64,000 nucleotides of DNA from Aestuariispira insulae (GCF_003385955.1 NZ_QRDW01000005.1:62001-126000); one strand, 5' to 3'; positions 8,589 to 17,682 are shown, counted from the stretch's first letter. The notes: a model not told the origin generated them from the letters alone. Made by a program: numbers and translations.

Positions 8589-9161
8589 ATGGGTCAGATG
8601 ATGTGGCGCATATTGCGTATTTACCTACCGGCACTCATGATCGTTGCCTGTCTTGGCAGCGGGGCGGCGGCCGATCAAAATGATCAACGCCTGCCGCCAT
8701 TATTTGCCGAGCTTAAGGCACGTATTTCCTTGGCGCAGGCCAAACTGTTGGAGGCACAGATCTGGTCAATCTGGGGCAATCATGGTCGCGAGGATGTGGA
8801 GCGGCTTATGCAGCGGGGCATTCAGGCCATGGGCAGTGGTCAATTGGTTAATGCCATTGATCTGTTCCAGGAAATCATCCGAATTGATCCGGATTATGCG
8901 GAGGCCTGGAATAAGTTGGCCACGGTCCGTTATATGTTGGGCGAGTTCGAGCAGTCGGTTGAAGATGTGGATCGCACTTTGGATCTGGAGCCCCGCCATT
9001 TCGGAGCGCTGGCCGGTTTGGGGATGAATTTTGAAGCTCTGGGAAATGCCAAGGCGGCGATCAACGCCTATCGGAGAGCGCTTGAAGTCAATCCCTATCT
9101 ATTCAGTGTCCGAAAACGGCTTAAGGTTCTGGAAGACGGGCTGCCGGAAGACGCTACTTAA
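8589..9161 (+). CDS. Exported tetratricopeptide-repeat protein
   Basis: 190 residues. The N-terminus carries a hydrophobic signal peptide (about residues 5-28, ending GSGAAAD), so the protein is probably periplasmic. Residues 70-175 form about three TPR units with typical A-W-N-L and G-Y-A-L-P spacing (DPDYAEAWNKLATVRYMLG, then a DLEPRHFGALAGLGMNFEALG-type repeat). TPRs mediate protein-protein contacts; the partner is unknown. ATGs at 8589, 8598 and 8601 are all possible starts. Confidence 0.85.
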   Translation: MGQMMWRILRIYLPALMIVACLGSGAAADQNDQRLPPLFAELKARISLAQAKLLEAQIWSIWGNHGREDVERLMQRGIQAMGSGQLVNAIDLFQEIIRIDPDYAEAWNKLATVRYMLGEFEQSVEDVDRTLDLEPRHFGALAGLGMNFEALGNAKAAINAYRRALEVNPYLFSVRKRLKVLEDGLPEDAT

Positions 9162-9206
9162 GAGCGCTTCCGGCTGAGCCAGATTATTCGAACAGCGTTA
9201 GATCTA

Positions 9207-10646
9207 TCAGACCTGCTGGCCTTTGGGATGAATGCGGGCAATGCGCATGATATTGGTTTTGCCTGGTGTGCCGAAGGGGACGCCGGCGGTGATCACGATA
9301 CGGTCATCGGTTTCGACAAAATCATCGATACGGGCCTGATGGACGGCGGTATCCACCATATCTTCCATGCTTTTGGCATCTGGTGCCCGCACGGAATGAA
9401 CGCCCCAAACCAACGCCAGTCGGCGGGCGGTCTGAATGCGCGGAGTGAGGCCGATGATCGGTGCATAAGGCCGTTCGCGGGCCATTCTGAATGTGGTGGA
9501 GCCGGACGTGGTATAGGTTGCAATGGCCGCAGCAGAGATCGTAGCAGCGACCTGGCGTACGGCGGCACTGATGGCATCAGCCGTGGTGGCTTCCGGTTCT
9601 GATCGGTCGGCCGCCAGGCTCTTCCAATATTCCTCGTCCTTTTGCACTCGGATGATGATGCGGTTCATCATTTTGACCGCCTCGATCGGGTAGTCGCCAA
9701 CCGCGGTTTCTGCGGACAGCATGACCGCATCGGCCCCTTCGTAAACCGCATTGGCAACGTCGGTCGCCTCTGCGCGGGTTGGCACGGGGCGGTCGACCAT
9801 GGAATCGAGCATCTGGGTCGCAACGATCACCGGCTTGCCCGCCTTGCGGCAGGCCTTGACGATACGGCGCTGCAGGATCGGCACATCCTCGGGCGGCATC
9901 TCCACACCCAGATCCCCGCGTGCGACCATGATCGCATCACTGAGTTCAACAATCTCTTCCAGGCTGTCGATGGCGGCCGGTTTTTCCAGCTTGGCAAGCA
10001 CCAGGGCGCGGCCTGCCACAAGGCGTTTGGCCTCTTCCATGTCTTCCGGGCGTTGGACAAAGCTCAATGCACACCAATCGACGCCGGCTTCCAGGCCAAA
10101 CTCCATGTCTCGGCGGTCTTTCTCGGTGAGCGGGGAAATCGGCAGGATTACACCTGGCACATTCACCCCCTTGCGGTCAGACAGGGGGCCGCCGACGATC
10201 ACTTCCGTTACTGCATGGCGCTCGCTGCACTCTTTGACGCGCAGGCGTACACGGCCATCATCCAGCAGCAGGTCGGTTTCCGGCTGAAGGGCTTCGAAAA
10301 TCTCCGGATGTGGCAGGGTCACGCGTTCCTGGCTGCCGGGAATGTCATCCAGGTCCAATTGGAACCGGTCTCCGGTGGCAAGCTCGATGGGGCCGTTGGC
10401 GAATGTGCCAACGCGCAGTTTTGGCCCCTGGAGGTCGAGGAGGACCGCAATCGGACGGCCGGTTTCATTTTCCACTTCGCGGATCGCGTCCAGTCGTGCC
10501 TTGTGTTCTTCATAGGCACCGTGACTGAAATTAAGCCGGAACACGTCGACACCGGCTTCGAACAGGGCCTGAATTGATTCCTTGCTGGACGTACCAGGAC
10601 CCAGTGTGGCGACGATTTTGGTTTTATGTTCACGCGTCATGCGCAT
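9207..10646 (-). CDS. pyk: Pyruvate kinase
   Basis: 479 residues, normal length for bacterial pyruvate kinase, which makes pyruvate and ATP from phosphoenolpyruvate and ADP in the cytoplasm. Motifs in order: TKIVATLGPGTSS at the N-terminus, FRLNFSHG, LLDLQGPKLRVG, the active-site region MVARGDLGVEMP, and PTRAEATDVANAVYEGADAVMLS-type substrate loop residues, then the C-terminal allosteric domain. The GAAGGGGG sequence upstream supports the ATG at 10646. Not in an obvious operon; the 250 bp upstream separates it from ubiX. Confidence 0.96.
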   Translation of the reverse strand: MRMTREHKTKIVATLGPGTSSKESIQALFEAGVDVFRLNFSHGAYEEHKARLDAIREVENETGRPIAVLLDLQGPKLRVGTFANGPIELATGDRFQLDLDDIPGSQERVTLPHPEIFEALQPETDLLLDDGRVRLRVKECSERHAVTEVIVGGPLSDRKGVNVPGVILPISPLTEKDRRDMEFGLEAGVDWCALSFVQRPEDMEEAKRLVAGRALVLAKLEKPAAIDSLEEIVELSDAIMVARGDLGVEMPPEDVPILQRRIVKACRKAGKPVIVATQMLDSMVDRPVPTRAEATDVANAVYEGADAVMLSAETAVGDYPIEAVKMMNRIIIRVQKDEEYWKSLAADRSEPEATTADAISAAVRQVAATISAAAIATYTTSGSTTFRMARERPYAPIIGLTPRIQTARRLALVWGVHSVRAPDAKSMEDMVDTAVHQARIDDFVETDDRIVITAGVPFGTPGKTNIMRIARIHPKGQQV

Positions 10647-10748
10647 GGCGGACCCCCTTCAAATTCTTACATTGGGTTCTGTGTTCACAATCATAGAGAT
10701 TAACGCACAAAATCACAGACCTTTTGCCGGTTTTCCGATGGCATTGAT

Positions 10749-10898
10749 ATGAAAAAATACGATTCCTACCCGATAGAGTGTGGCACACTACCCTTGCGGG
10801 CGGAAGAAGCCGCTGAAGCTTTGGGTTTATTGACTGAAAAGTCAGTTTTACACCTACCCCTTTGTTCGGGGCGGATCAGCCCTGGACAGGGGCGCTGA
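10749..10898 (+). CDS. Possible small protein, 49 residues
   Basis: An ATG at 10749 opens a 49-codon frame to TGA at 10896, filling most of the gap between pyk and ubiX. The product has a charged start (MKKYDSYPIECG) and an alanine/leucine helix (RAEEAAEALGLL). There is no clear ribosome-binding site and I do not recognise a family. It is opposite in strand to both neighbours. Could be chance. Confidence 0.2.
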   Translation: MKKYDSYPIECGTLPLRAEEAAEALGLLTEKSVLHLPLCSGRISPGQGR

Positions 10899-10899
10899 C

Positions 10900-11472
10900 C
10901 TATTGCTCGCTCTTCCAGCGTTTGATCTTACCGGTATCCAGATTGAAGAGATCCAGAACCCGGCCGATGGAATGGTCAACCATCTCTTCCAGGCTTTCCG
11001 GTCGGGTATAAAAGGCGGGTACCGGCGGGGCGATGATGCCGCCCATTTCAGAAACGGTGAGCATGTTTCTCAGGTGGACATTGGTAAGCGGGGTTTCGCG
11101 AACCATCAAAACCAGGCGCCGGCGCTCTTTCAAGACAACATCGGCGGCCCGTGTCAAAAGGGTGCTGGTGACCCCGGTGGCGATCTCGGCCAACGATTTC
11201 ATGGAACAGGGTGCGACAATCATACCGTCGGTTGGAAAAGAACCGCTGGAACAGGCAGCGCCCATATCTCCGGTGGCATAGGCCACATCCGCCATGGCGC
11301 GGATGGATTTTGGGGTATGATCCGTCTCATAAGCGATGGTCATTTCTGCGGCTTTCGATAGGATCAAATGGCTCTCAACCCCAAGCTCAGCAAGGGTTTC
11401 GAGTAAACGGATCCCATAGGTCACACCGGAAGCCCCTGAGATTCCTACCAGAAGTTTTCTTTTATCATTCAT
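10900..11472 (-). CDS. ubiX: UbiX-type flavin prenyltransferase
   Basis: 190 residues from the ATG at 11472; the frame is open further upstream to 11604 but that extension is unlike the family. Motifs: LLVGISGASG (FMN/phosphate loop) at residues 5-15, then the LTRAADVVLKERRRLVLMVRETPL segment that binds the prenyl phosphate. UbiX makes prenylated FMN, the cofactor of UbiD decarboxylases in ubiquinone synthesis. No ubiD is in the window. Confidence 0.93.
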   Translation of the reverse strand: MNDKRKLLVGISGASGVTYGIRLLETLAELGVESHLILSKAAEMTIAYETDHTPKSIRAMADVAYATGDMGAACSSGSFPTDGMIVAPCSMKSLAEIATGVTSTLLTRAADVVLKERRRLVLMVRETPLTNVHLRNMLTVSEMGGIIAPPVPAFYTRPESLEEMVDHSIGRVLDLFNLDTGKIKRWKSEQ

Positions 11473-11736
11473 CGCTCGACATCTCCGCTGAATGATGTAC
11501 CATACTTGAGAGGCGCGACAAGCGTCTTCTATAAAAAAACCGGGCCGGACCCCGGCCCATACGGGTGCATTGTACATATTGATGACCAGCCAGATGGAGA
11601 GCATAGCTTCATAATATAGTCAGGATTGCTGCATATCATCCTGTCATGGCCGCCTTATGGCTTCATCATTGTTTGTGCCCTTCTGGTCCAAGGGTCCTGC
11701 CTACACTGATCTCGCTAACCAGTGGAGGGACTCTCA

Positions 11737-11910
11737 ATGAGCTCACAGGACCGTATCCAGTCGCTTAAAGCAAAACATGCCGATTTGGAACAACGTCTCC
11801 ATGCCGAACAAGTCCGGCCGTTGCCGGATGATAATGTTCTACGTGAAATCAAACATGAGAAGCTCATGGTACGGGATGAAATCGCGCGGATCAGACATAC
11901 CGCCCATTGA
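11737..11910 (+). CDS. DUF465 (YdcH-like) small coiled-coil protein
   Basis: 57 residues with the DUF465 pattern: two short amphipathic helices (RIQSLKAKHADLEQRLHAE and LREIKHEKLMVRDEIARI) joined by a proline-rich turn. The ATG at 11737 follows a good Shine-Dalgarno GGAGGGA. Function of the family is unknown; it is very common in proteobacteria. SlyX is similar in size but lacks the KHEKL motif seen here. Confidence 0.88.
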   Translation: MSSQDRIQSLKAKHADLEQRLHAEQVRPLPDDNVLREIKHEKLMVRDEIARIRHTAH

Positions 11911-11947
11911 TCATTCCGTCAGTCCAAATATTCCATAAAAAAACAGG

Positions 11948-11975
11948 AACCCGCGTTCTTTCGGAACGCGGGTTT
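11948..11975 (+). terminator. Intrinsic terminator after the DUF465 gene
   Basis: An 11-bp GC-rich stem, AACCCGCGTTC (11948-11958) with GAACGCGGGTT (11964-11974), lies 38 bp after the stop. An A-run on its left flank lets it work on the minus strand too. Confidence 0.7.
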
Positions 11976-11990
11976 GTCATTGAAATCAAA

Positions 11991-12018
11991 AAAACGGACC
12001 TAGAAACAGGTCCGTTTT
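11991..12018 (-). terminator. Intrinsic terminator of the CheW-globin-like gene
   Basis: AAAACGGACC (11991-12000) pairs with GGTCCGTTTT (12009-12018). On the minus strand the stem is followed by a T-run, 24 bp after the stop of the CheW gene. Confidence 0.8.
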
Positions 12019-12041
12019 GGTGAAAGAAATTCCGGTTGGTA

Positions 12042-13136
12042 TCAGGTGTCGAGCACTTTGATGCGTACTTCATCGATCACACGCATGATCTTGTCCGTTT
12101 CCTCCGGGCTTAACTTCATTTCTGTGAGGGTGGAATGCATGGCAGTTCCGGCCTGCATGAAATGATCGTCGCCAAGTCCCGGTTGATTGATCAGGGTCAT
12201 GTAAGCCGGTTCCAGTTTTCCAGCGCCCGGCACTTCGAAAGCGGCATTGAACAAGGCCATCAGCAGGTCGAGCATCTCCGGGTCACCAACATCCTTGAAC
12301 AGATCATTCAAGATCGGATCGCTGTCGATCTTTGCGGCATAAGCTTCTACCGCCTGCAGGGCCCTTGCTTCCAGATCTTCGGACGGCGGCGGGGTAAAGC
12401 TGTCTTCGGCTGCTTCTTCCTCCTCTGGCTCCGGCTCCGTTACGGCAGCGCTTTCCTTCTTGGGGGCTGGTGCGGCTGATTTCTTAGCAGCGGGGGCCGG
12501 GCTTGCGGGCTTGTTCTTTGTAGCAGGCTTGGTTTTGGGTTTCTCCGGGGCGCAGTTATCCTGCTCGTCGGCTTCTTCCGTTTCGACGCTTTCTGTTTCG
12601 ACCTTTGTCTTCGCCTGTTCGATCAATTCGATCTTGCGGCGTTTTCGCGTGCGGCGCGGGGTTTTCATGATGGTTTCTTCGTCCAGGATGCGTTCGACAT
12701 CCAAAACCACCAGCAGATCATGTTCCAATTGGAAAATGCCGGAACAAAGGCTCCTCAAATTATCGGCCAGCGTGGCCGGGGGCTTGTCGAAATTCTTGCG
12801 TGGCAGGGAGCGTACGTCGCCGATGCTGTCGACCAATAACGTATAGAGATCGCCTTTATATTCAACGGTCACGCTCATTTGTTTTGTTTCTTCGGCTTCC
12901 GGCGCACCCAGACATTCCCGAAGATCAATAACGGTAACAATGCGTCCGCGCAGGTTCAGGACGCCGGCGATCGCGCCAGGTGCCTGTGGAACCGGAGTGA
13001 TCTGATCGGGTTCGACAATATCCTGGACCTTCAGAATGGGAATGCCGAAGAGCTGATTGTCCACGGTCATTGTTACCAATTGTTCCTCATCCAGCGTGGT
13101 GAGGTCTTGGGATTCTGCAAGGGCTAGGTCAGACAC
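12042..13136 (-). CDS. CheW domain fused to a truncated-haemoglobin-like domain
   Basis: 364 residues in three parts. Residues 17-153 are a complete CheW domain (FGIPILKVQDI, LNLRGRIVTVIDLR, LVDSIGDV), the adaptor that couples chemoreceptors to CheA. Residues 154-250 are a disordered linker: a very basic patch (TPRRTRKRRK) and then Lys/Pro/Ala- and Glu-rich stretches. Residues about 253-363 resemble group I truncated haemoglobins along their whole length: SDPILNDLFKDVG, then MALFNAAF, then EPAYMTLINQPGLGDDHF, then TLTEMKLSPE. In that alignment the haem-ligating proximal His falls on Tyr312 and the distal E-helix Gln positions are Leu. So the module is globin-like but may not bind haem normally. 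No cheA is nearby. Confidence 0.85.
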   Translation of the reverse strand: MSDLALAESQDLTTLDEEQLVTMTVDNQLFGIPILKVQDIVEPDQITPVPQAPGAIAGVLNLRGRIVTVIDLRECLGAPEAEETKQMSVTVEYKGDLYTLLVDSIGDVRSLPRKNFDKPPATLADNLRSLCSGIFQLEHDLLVVLDVERILDEETIMKTPRRTRKRRKIELIEQAKTKVETESVETEEADEQDNCAPEKPKTKPATKNKPASPAPAAKKSAAPAPKKESAAVTEPEPEEEEAAEDSFTPPPSEDLEARALQAVEAYAAKIDSDPILNDLFKDVGDPEMLDLLMALFNAAFEVPGAGKLEPAYMTLINQPGLGDDHFMQAGTAMHSTLTEMKLSPEETDKIMRVIDEVRIKVLDT

Positions 13137-13195
13137 GGCCAGTCATCCTTATTTGTTACGCGCAGTTCAGACTACGTCCAGAACATCGTAAGATA

Positions 13196-13225
13196 ATAGT
13201 AAAATCATTAACAGAGCCTTGACAA
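13196..13225 (-). promoter_or_regulatory. Putative promoter of the CheW-globin-like gene
   Basis: On the minus strand TTGTCA (13225-13220) is followed after 18 bp by TACTAT (13201-13196), about 60 bp upstream of the start codon. Confidence 0.35.
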
Positions 13226-13313
13226 CGAAAGATTTTTTGACCGGTTTAACCAACTCAAAACACTAAAGGCGCCCTGTGGGAATTTACAGTCGGATCGGGG
13301 AAGGAGAAGAGAC

Positions 13314-13925
13314 ATGGAATTGCTGAAAAACGGCCCGGAAAACGCCCGGTATCAACTGGTTTTGGCCCATGGGGCCGGGGCAGGTATGGATACCCCCTTC
13401 ATGAATCAGATCGCAGAGGGGCTGGCGGAAAGGGACGTTGCCGTTACCCGATTTGAATTTCCCTATATGGCCGCCCGACGGGTCGATGGAAAAAAACGGC
13501 CGCCGGATCGGGCGCCGAAACTGTTGGAATGCTGGCGCGAGGTGTTGCAGGAACTGGGCGGCGCCGACAAACTGTTTATCGGCGGCAAATCGATGGGCGG
13601 GCGGATGGCAAGCTTGATTGCTACCGAACTGCCGGTGCTGGGGGTTGTCTGTCTTGGTTATCCGTTCCACCCGCCGGGCAAACCGGAGAAACTCCGGATT
13701 GAGCATTTTTCAGATTTGAAATCTAAAACTTTGATCTGCCAGGGAGAAAGGGATCCTTTTGGTGGTCGTGATGCCGTCGAGGCTATGAATCTGCCACAGG
13801 ATGTCATCTTGCGCTGGTTGCCGGATGGAGATCATGGATTAAAGCCGCGCAAGAAATCCGGCCATACGGAAGACGGGAACCTGAGCCAGGCGGTTTTGGA
13901 GATTTGTGCCTTCATGGGTGTTTGA
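13314..13925 (+). CDS. Alpha/beta hydrolase of the TEX30/KANSL3-like family
   Basis: 203 residues. The alpha/beta-hydrolase core is clear: LVLAHGAGAGMD near residue 17 (oxyanion region), nucleophile Ser in GGKSMGGRMAS (about residue 89), acid Asp in CQGERDPFG (about 145), and His in LPDGDHGLKP (about 173). The family is widespread and substrates are unknown. The gene stands alone with an 18-bp palindrome just after its stop. ATG 13314 is preceded by the purine-rich GGAAGGAGAAGAG. Confidence 0.85.
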   Translation: MELLKNGPENARYQLVLAHGAGAGMDTPFMNQIAEGLAERDVAVTRFEFPYMAARRVDGKKRPPDRAPKLLECWREVLQELGGADKLFIGGKSMGGRMASLIATELPVLGVVCLGYPFHPPGKPEKLRIEHFSDLKSKTLICQGERDPFGGRDAVEAMNLPQDVILRWLPDGDHGLKPRKKSGHTEDGNLSQAVLEICAFMGV

Positions 13926-13928
13926 CCC

Positions 13929-13946
13929 GCTTTTCTCGAGAAAAGC
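13929..13946 (+). terminator. Palindrome after the hydrolase gene
   Basis: A perfect 18-bp palindrome with halves GCTTTTCTC and GAGAAAAGC begins 4 bp after the stop. It may be a weak terminator. The rest of 13947-14283 holds a smaller inverted repeat (CGGAAT-CGT-ATTCCG, 13975-13989) and AT-rich DNA with no gene that I can support. Confidence 0.4.
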
Positions 13947-14283
13947 ACCTTAACGTTTTGGCCCAAATTATTAACGGAATCGTATTCCGGGTAGGAACGC
14001 AACGGTTGCCTATACACGCAAAAGTTTTGGTTTCTGAGGTTGGTTTTGGGCGGGAAAACTGGACCAAAAGCCTTGTATATCGTGCTTTAGCAGCAGATCT
14101 CAGCTGGTGATTTTTACTGCACACAAAAATTGAAAAAACAACGCTGTTTTTTTGGATATTAAGGATTTTGGTAAGCTTTCGTTAACCATCTGCTGCTAGG
14201 TTCGCCCCCATGGGAGAAATGGTTAATCGACGCTAGGGTGATGAATCCGGTTGGGATGCGTCAAAATTGGTAATGAGAAGAGT

Positions 14284-14547
14284 ATGAAAGAAGTAGGGGC
14301 AGCAATGGGCGTGGTAACAGCCAACGACAAGTATGATCCGTCCGAAATCAAAAAACGTTCCGTCGTCATCGCAGGTCACAGGACCAGCATATCTCTGGAA
14401 AATATTTTCTGGGATAGCTTGCGCAGTATCGCGACGTCAAAGAAAGTGTCGGTGAATCAGGTCGTGACCGACATTGACCGGAAACGTACTGGCAACCTGT
14501 CGAGCGCGATTCGGACCTTTGTCCTTCAAAATATTGTCGTCAGCTGA
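14284..14547 (+). CDS. Ribbon-helix-helix (RHH_4) DNA-binding protein
   Basis: About 87 residues from ATG 14284 (the frame opens at a TTG at 14251; ATG 14305 is a further option). The family pattern is plain: KKRSVVIAGHRTSISLE, then FWDSLRSIATSKKVSVNQVV, then NLSSAIRTFVL. The first strand of the ribbon would insert in the DNA major groove as a dimer. Members are small single-domain regulators of unknown targets, common in alphaproteobacteria. It converges with the asmA-like gene with only 16 bp between them. Confidence 0.85.
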   Translation: MKEVGAAMGVVTANDKYDPSEIKKRSVVIAGHRTSISLENIFWDSLRSIATSKKVSVNQVVTDIDRKRTGNLSSAIRTFVLQNIVVS

Positions 14548-14563
14548 CGGATGATCGGTCGGA

Positions 14564-17374
14564 CTATTGCCCGGCCAGCCATTTCCCAGCGGTTTTCAGA
14601 TTGGGCCGGTCTGCCGGCCCGTTAGCCTGTAAAGTGAATTCCGGGTCCTGTTGGCCAGTGGCCAACAGGGATAATTTGCCGGAAAGTCGCATGGTTTCGG
14701 TGTTCAGTTTGACAGCGGCGGTGCCTGTCCCGCGCGCGCCCTGTAAATTGAGATTCGATATTTTGAGCTGGCCATTGTCCAAAGAAATAGCACCTTTTAG
14801 AGGCATGGCCCCGTCAAAAGCGGTGACCATGAACTCTCGTAAGCGTCGGATAGGGGCAAGTTTGCTGTCCGCCGCCAGTTCCGTGCCCGGCGTCAGTGTG
14901 ACTGCGCCGGATAATGTTCCCTTCCCCTGAATGGTGGACAGGGGCTTTTCGGCATCAAGCTCCAAAGATTGGAATTCCATCTCTGCCTGCACGGCGCCCT
15001 CTGCCCGCAGGTAGTTTCCCGCCAATTGGTTGAATGAATTGATGTCCGGACTTTCCATTTTCAGTTTTCCCATCAGGCGGCCTTCTTGATAGGTCCCATT
15101 GCTGACAAAGGCGAGGTCCATCCATTGTCCTTGCAGATCCTGCCAGGCAATACCCTGGTCGGACTGAAAACGGGCCTCTCCAGACAATTTCCGAAGGTCC
15201 AGGTCTGGCAGCCGGATGCCGCCATCCCGGATAGCCAGCGCCAGTTCGCCGGCTTCCCAAAGGGCGGCGCTATCCAACTTTATCCAGCCTTCCTGACCGT
15301 CATAAACAAGGCGTGTATTCAAGCGCGCGATGTCTCCTTCCAGCAGGATGGATCCGTTGCCGGGGCCGAACCGACGCAAGAGATGCCTGGTTTGTGAGGA
15401 AGCACCGAACCGTGCAGCGGTCTCTTCCGGGTCGGGCAGGTAAAATGAAACTGCAAGAGAGGCATTATTGTTATTGTCGCGGGAGGGCAGGCGGCCGCTC
15501 GCCTGGAGGCCCAGCCCCCTTAAATCGCCCAGTTGAAACCGTTCCAGCATTAAGCCCTGTTCTTCATGGGCAATGGTCATCTGGACGTCTTTCATCGGCA
15601 GACCGTTGCTGGTTAGGTTTTCAATCTCCAGGTCTGTTTTCCAATAGGTCGGCACCGCCGGGTCGGTGGTTTCTGGGGCCGTGTTTGCCGTTTGTTGGCT
15701 TGCGCCGGGAGAACCGGGCCCCGCCCCTTTGAAGCCGGATTGCAGCCAGCTCCATACAGCCGGGAGGGTCTCGCCATTGCCATAGGCATCAAGATTGAGC
15801 CGGTCGAGCCGAAACCGGCTTTCGATCGAAATCTGCTCCGAGCTGGATTGCTGTTCCAGGAAACCCGAAATCTTTGCCGAGTCCACTTGACCTTCCAAAG
15901 CATGCAAGCCGAGATAGCCGGGGCTGAAAATAACCTGGGCATTCACGGCCGCACTGCGCAGCCGATTGCTGGAAAAGTGAGCTGGATCGAGATGGGTCCA
16001 GCTTAGAAAACGGCGGAAATCGTCTGACCGAAAAGTGATGTCACCGATAAATTCCGGTATGCCGTTTCTCGAATCCAAACTGCCATTCATGGCCAGGACG
16101 GATCCGCCCGGCAGCAGGGCTTCTGCCCGGTCCAACCGCAAAGCTTCTTTGTCGCGCGTAACATGAAGGGCGATATCATGGATCAGAGCGCTGCGATACA
16201 AGACCCGGTCTGCGGAGATGTCTACTGAAAATCGCCAGCTGTCGGGAGAAACGATCCGGTGAAAAAACTGGGTCAGATAGGCGCTGGCAGCTTCTTTTGG
16301 TTGAACGGTATCGATGTTGGCTGCCACGTCCTGCGCTTGGTCGTCCAAAGCAGTTTCAGCAGGTATCTGTCTCTGTTGTGCCAGCCGGTCCAGATCCAGA
16401 TGGTTGAAACTGAGTGCTGCATTGATGCTGCCCTGGTTGTCCAAGGGAATGACAATCGCGCCGGTGGCGGTCTGCCCGGCCAGGCGGAGATTGAAATTGT
16501 TGAATTGGAAGGCTTCATCCTGCAGGTCAAAATCGGTTTCGAGCTTTGCCGGAGAGTTGATCAGTGTCCCCCGGAGGCCATCAGGCAGTTCCCGGAGAAA
16601 CGGTTCCGGCCCCAGAAAGGCTAATTGGTCCGCTTCTAGGCTGGCTCTGCCGGTAATGGGGTTGCCAAGGCCATCCCGGCGTCCGGTCAGGGTCACCTTA
16701 AGGCCGCCGCCCGGCTGGGCCAAAGTTAGGTTGGCCCTTTGGCGTTCAGGTTTGCCAAGGCCGGTGAAGGTAAGGCCGAAATTGGCGTCCTGATTGATAA
16801 TCCGGGCTGTGCCGTCACCGATGACCTGGTCCCGGTCGGGATCATAGCGAAAGCTGCCATTCAGGTCCTCCATCTGGAACAGGCGTGCACCCGTTGGCGT
16901 GGCATAGGTAAACTGGCCTCCTTTCACTGAGACCAAATTGATCGAAAAGGCCTCTTCATCTGCAGCTATGCCGGACGGCAGGTTGCCACCGTTTCCCGGG
17001 GATGCCGGTGTGGCATCGTCGCAACTTGTGACATTATCCCAATCAACCGAGGGTTCCACCAGTTCCAGGCGTTCGACCCGGATTTCTCCCTGAACCAGTT
17101 TGCGCCAGGAAAGCTCTGCCCGGGCCCAACGTGCTTTCATGAGCGCTGTCCCCTGCTGATCCAGCATGGCCGGCTGGATCAAGGTCAGCCGGGGCGAGGG
17201 CAGCAATTCAAACTGGAATTTATCCTTTACGGTGATGCTGCAGCCGGTTTCTTGTTCGATTGCCGTGATGAAGGAAGCCTGATGTCTGTCCCAGTCGATA
17301 ACCGAAGGGGCCAGGAAGACGGCGCCAATCGCGGCGCTGACAAGACTGCTGGCAATGATGATGGTTTTTTTCAA
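14564..17374 (-). CDS. AsmA-family envelope protein
   Basis: 936 residues. A single N-terminal membrane helix (about residues 5-24, IIIASSLVSAAIGAVFLAPSV) anchors a long periplasmic part. The first 200 residues match the AsmA N-domain (TVKDKFQFELLPSPRLTL, WARAELSWRKL), and the last 300 match the AsmA C-domain with repeated beta-strand units. AsmA-like proteins are bridge-like lipid-transport or outer-membrane-biogenesis factors. The length falls in the usual range for large AsmA proteins. Divergent from the DUF4169 gene, and convergent with the RHH_4 gene. Confidence 0.9.
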   Translation of the reverse strand: MKKTIIIASSLVSAAIGAVFLAPSVIDWDRHQASFITAIEQETGCSITVKDKFQFELLPSPRLTLIQPAMLDQQGTALMKARWARAELSWRKLVQGEIRVERLELVEPSVDWDNVTSCDDATPASPGNGGNLPSGIAADEEAFSINLVSVKGGQFTYATPTGARLFQMEDLNGSFRYDPDRDQVIGDGTARIINQDANFGLTFTGLGKPERQRANLTLAQPGGGLKVTLTGRRDGLGNPITGRASLEADQLAFLGPEPFLRELPDGLRGTLINSPAKLETDFDLQDEAFQFNNFNLRLAGQTATGAIVIPLDNQGSINAALSFNHLDLDRLAQQRQIPAETALDDQAQDVAANIDTVQPKEAASAYLTQFFHRIVSPDSWRFSVDISADRVLYRSALIHDIALHVTRDKEALRLDRAEALLPGGSVLAMNGSLDSRNGIPEFIGDITFRSDDFRRFLSWTHLDPAHFSSNRLRSAAVNAQVIFSPGYLGLHALEGQVDSAKISGFLEQQSSSEQISIESRFRLDRLNLDAYGNGETLPAVWSWLQSGFKGAGPGSPGASQQTANTAPETTDPAVPTYWKTDLEIENLTSNGLPMKDVQMTIAHEEQGLMLERFQLGDLRGLGLQASGRLPSRDNNNNASLAVSFYLPDPEETAARFGASSQTRHLLRRFGPGNGSILLEGDIARLNTRLVYDGQEGWIKLDSAALWEAGELALAIRDGGIRLPDLDLRKLSGEARFQSDQGIAWQDLQGQWMDLAFVSNGTYQEGRLMGKLKMESPDINSFNQLAGNYLRAEGAVQAEMEFQSLELDAEKPLSTIQGKGTLSGAVTLTPGTELAADSKLAPIRRLREFMVTAFDGAMPLKGAISLDNGQLKISNLNLQGARGTGTAAVKLNTETMRLSGKLSLLATGQQDPEFTLQANGPADRPNLKTAGKWLAGQ

Positions 17375-17475
17375 GGACCGGTTCCTGTATGGCGTGGGCG
17401 CGTTCAGCTTGCAGCGGGAAAGTTATAAGCTATCCTATGCATATAGGTGTTACAAACGGTGAAAATGTAGATCCC

Positions 17476-17667
17476 ATGGCGGAAATCATCAATCTGCGAC
17501 AGGCCCGCAAACAGCAGAAAAGACGCAAGAAGGAAGGCCAGGCGGAAGAGAACCGTGCGCGCTTTGGCCGGACGAAAGCGGAAAAGACAAAGGAAACGCA
17601 GGAGGCGGAACGCATCCGTCGGGAACTTGACGGCAAGAAGCGAGAGGGCGACGGGCAAGATGATTGA
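17476..17667 (+). CDS. DUF4169 small basic protein
   Basis: 63 residues from ATG 17476 (the frame is open upstream to 17389, but homologues begin MAEIINLRQARK). It is highly charged, with many Lys/Arg and Glu, and is probably one long helix. The family is alphaproteobacterial and of unknown function. Its stop is 15 bp from the convergent LysR stop. Confidence 0.85.
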   Translation: MAEIINLRQARKQQKRRKKEGQAEENRARFGRTKAEKTKETQEAERIRRELDGKKREGDGQDD

Positions 17668-17682
17668 GCTGGCTGAGCCTCA

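Noticed and set aside
9642-10577. Long plus-strand open frame of 311 codons
   Set aside because: It lies fully inside the well-matched pyruvate kinase gene on the other strand and has His/Gly-rich composition typical of an antisense shadow.
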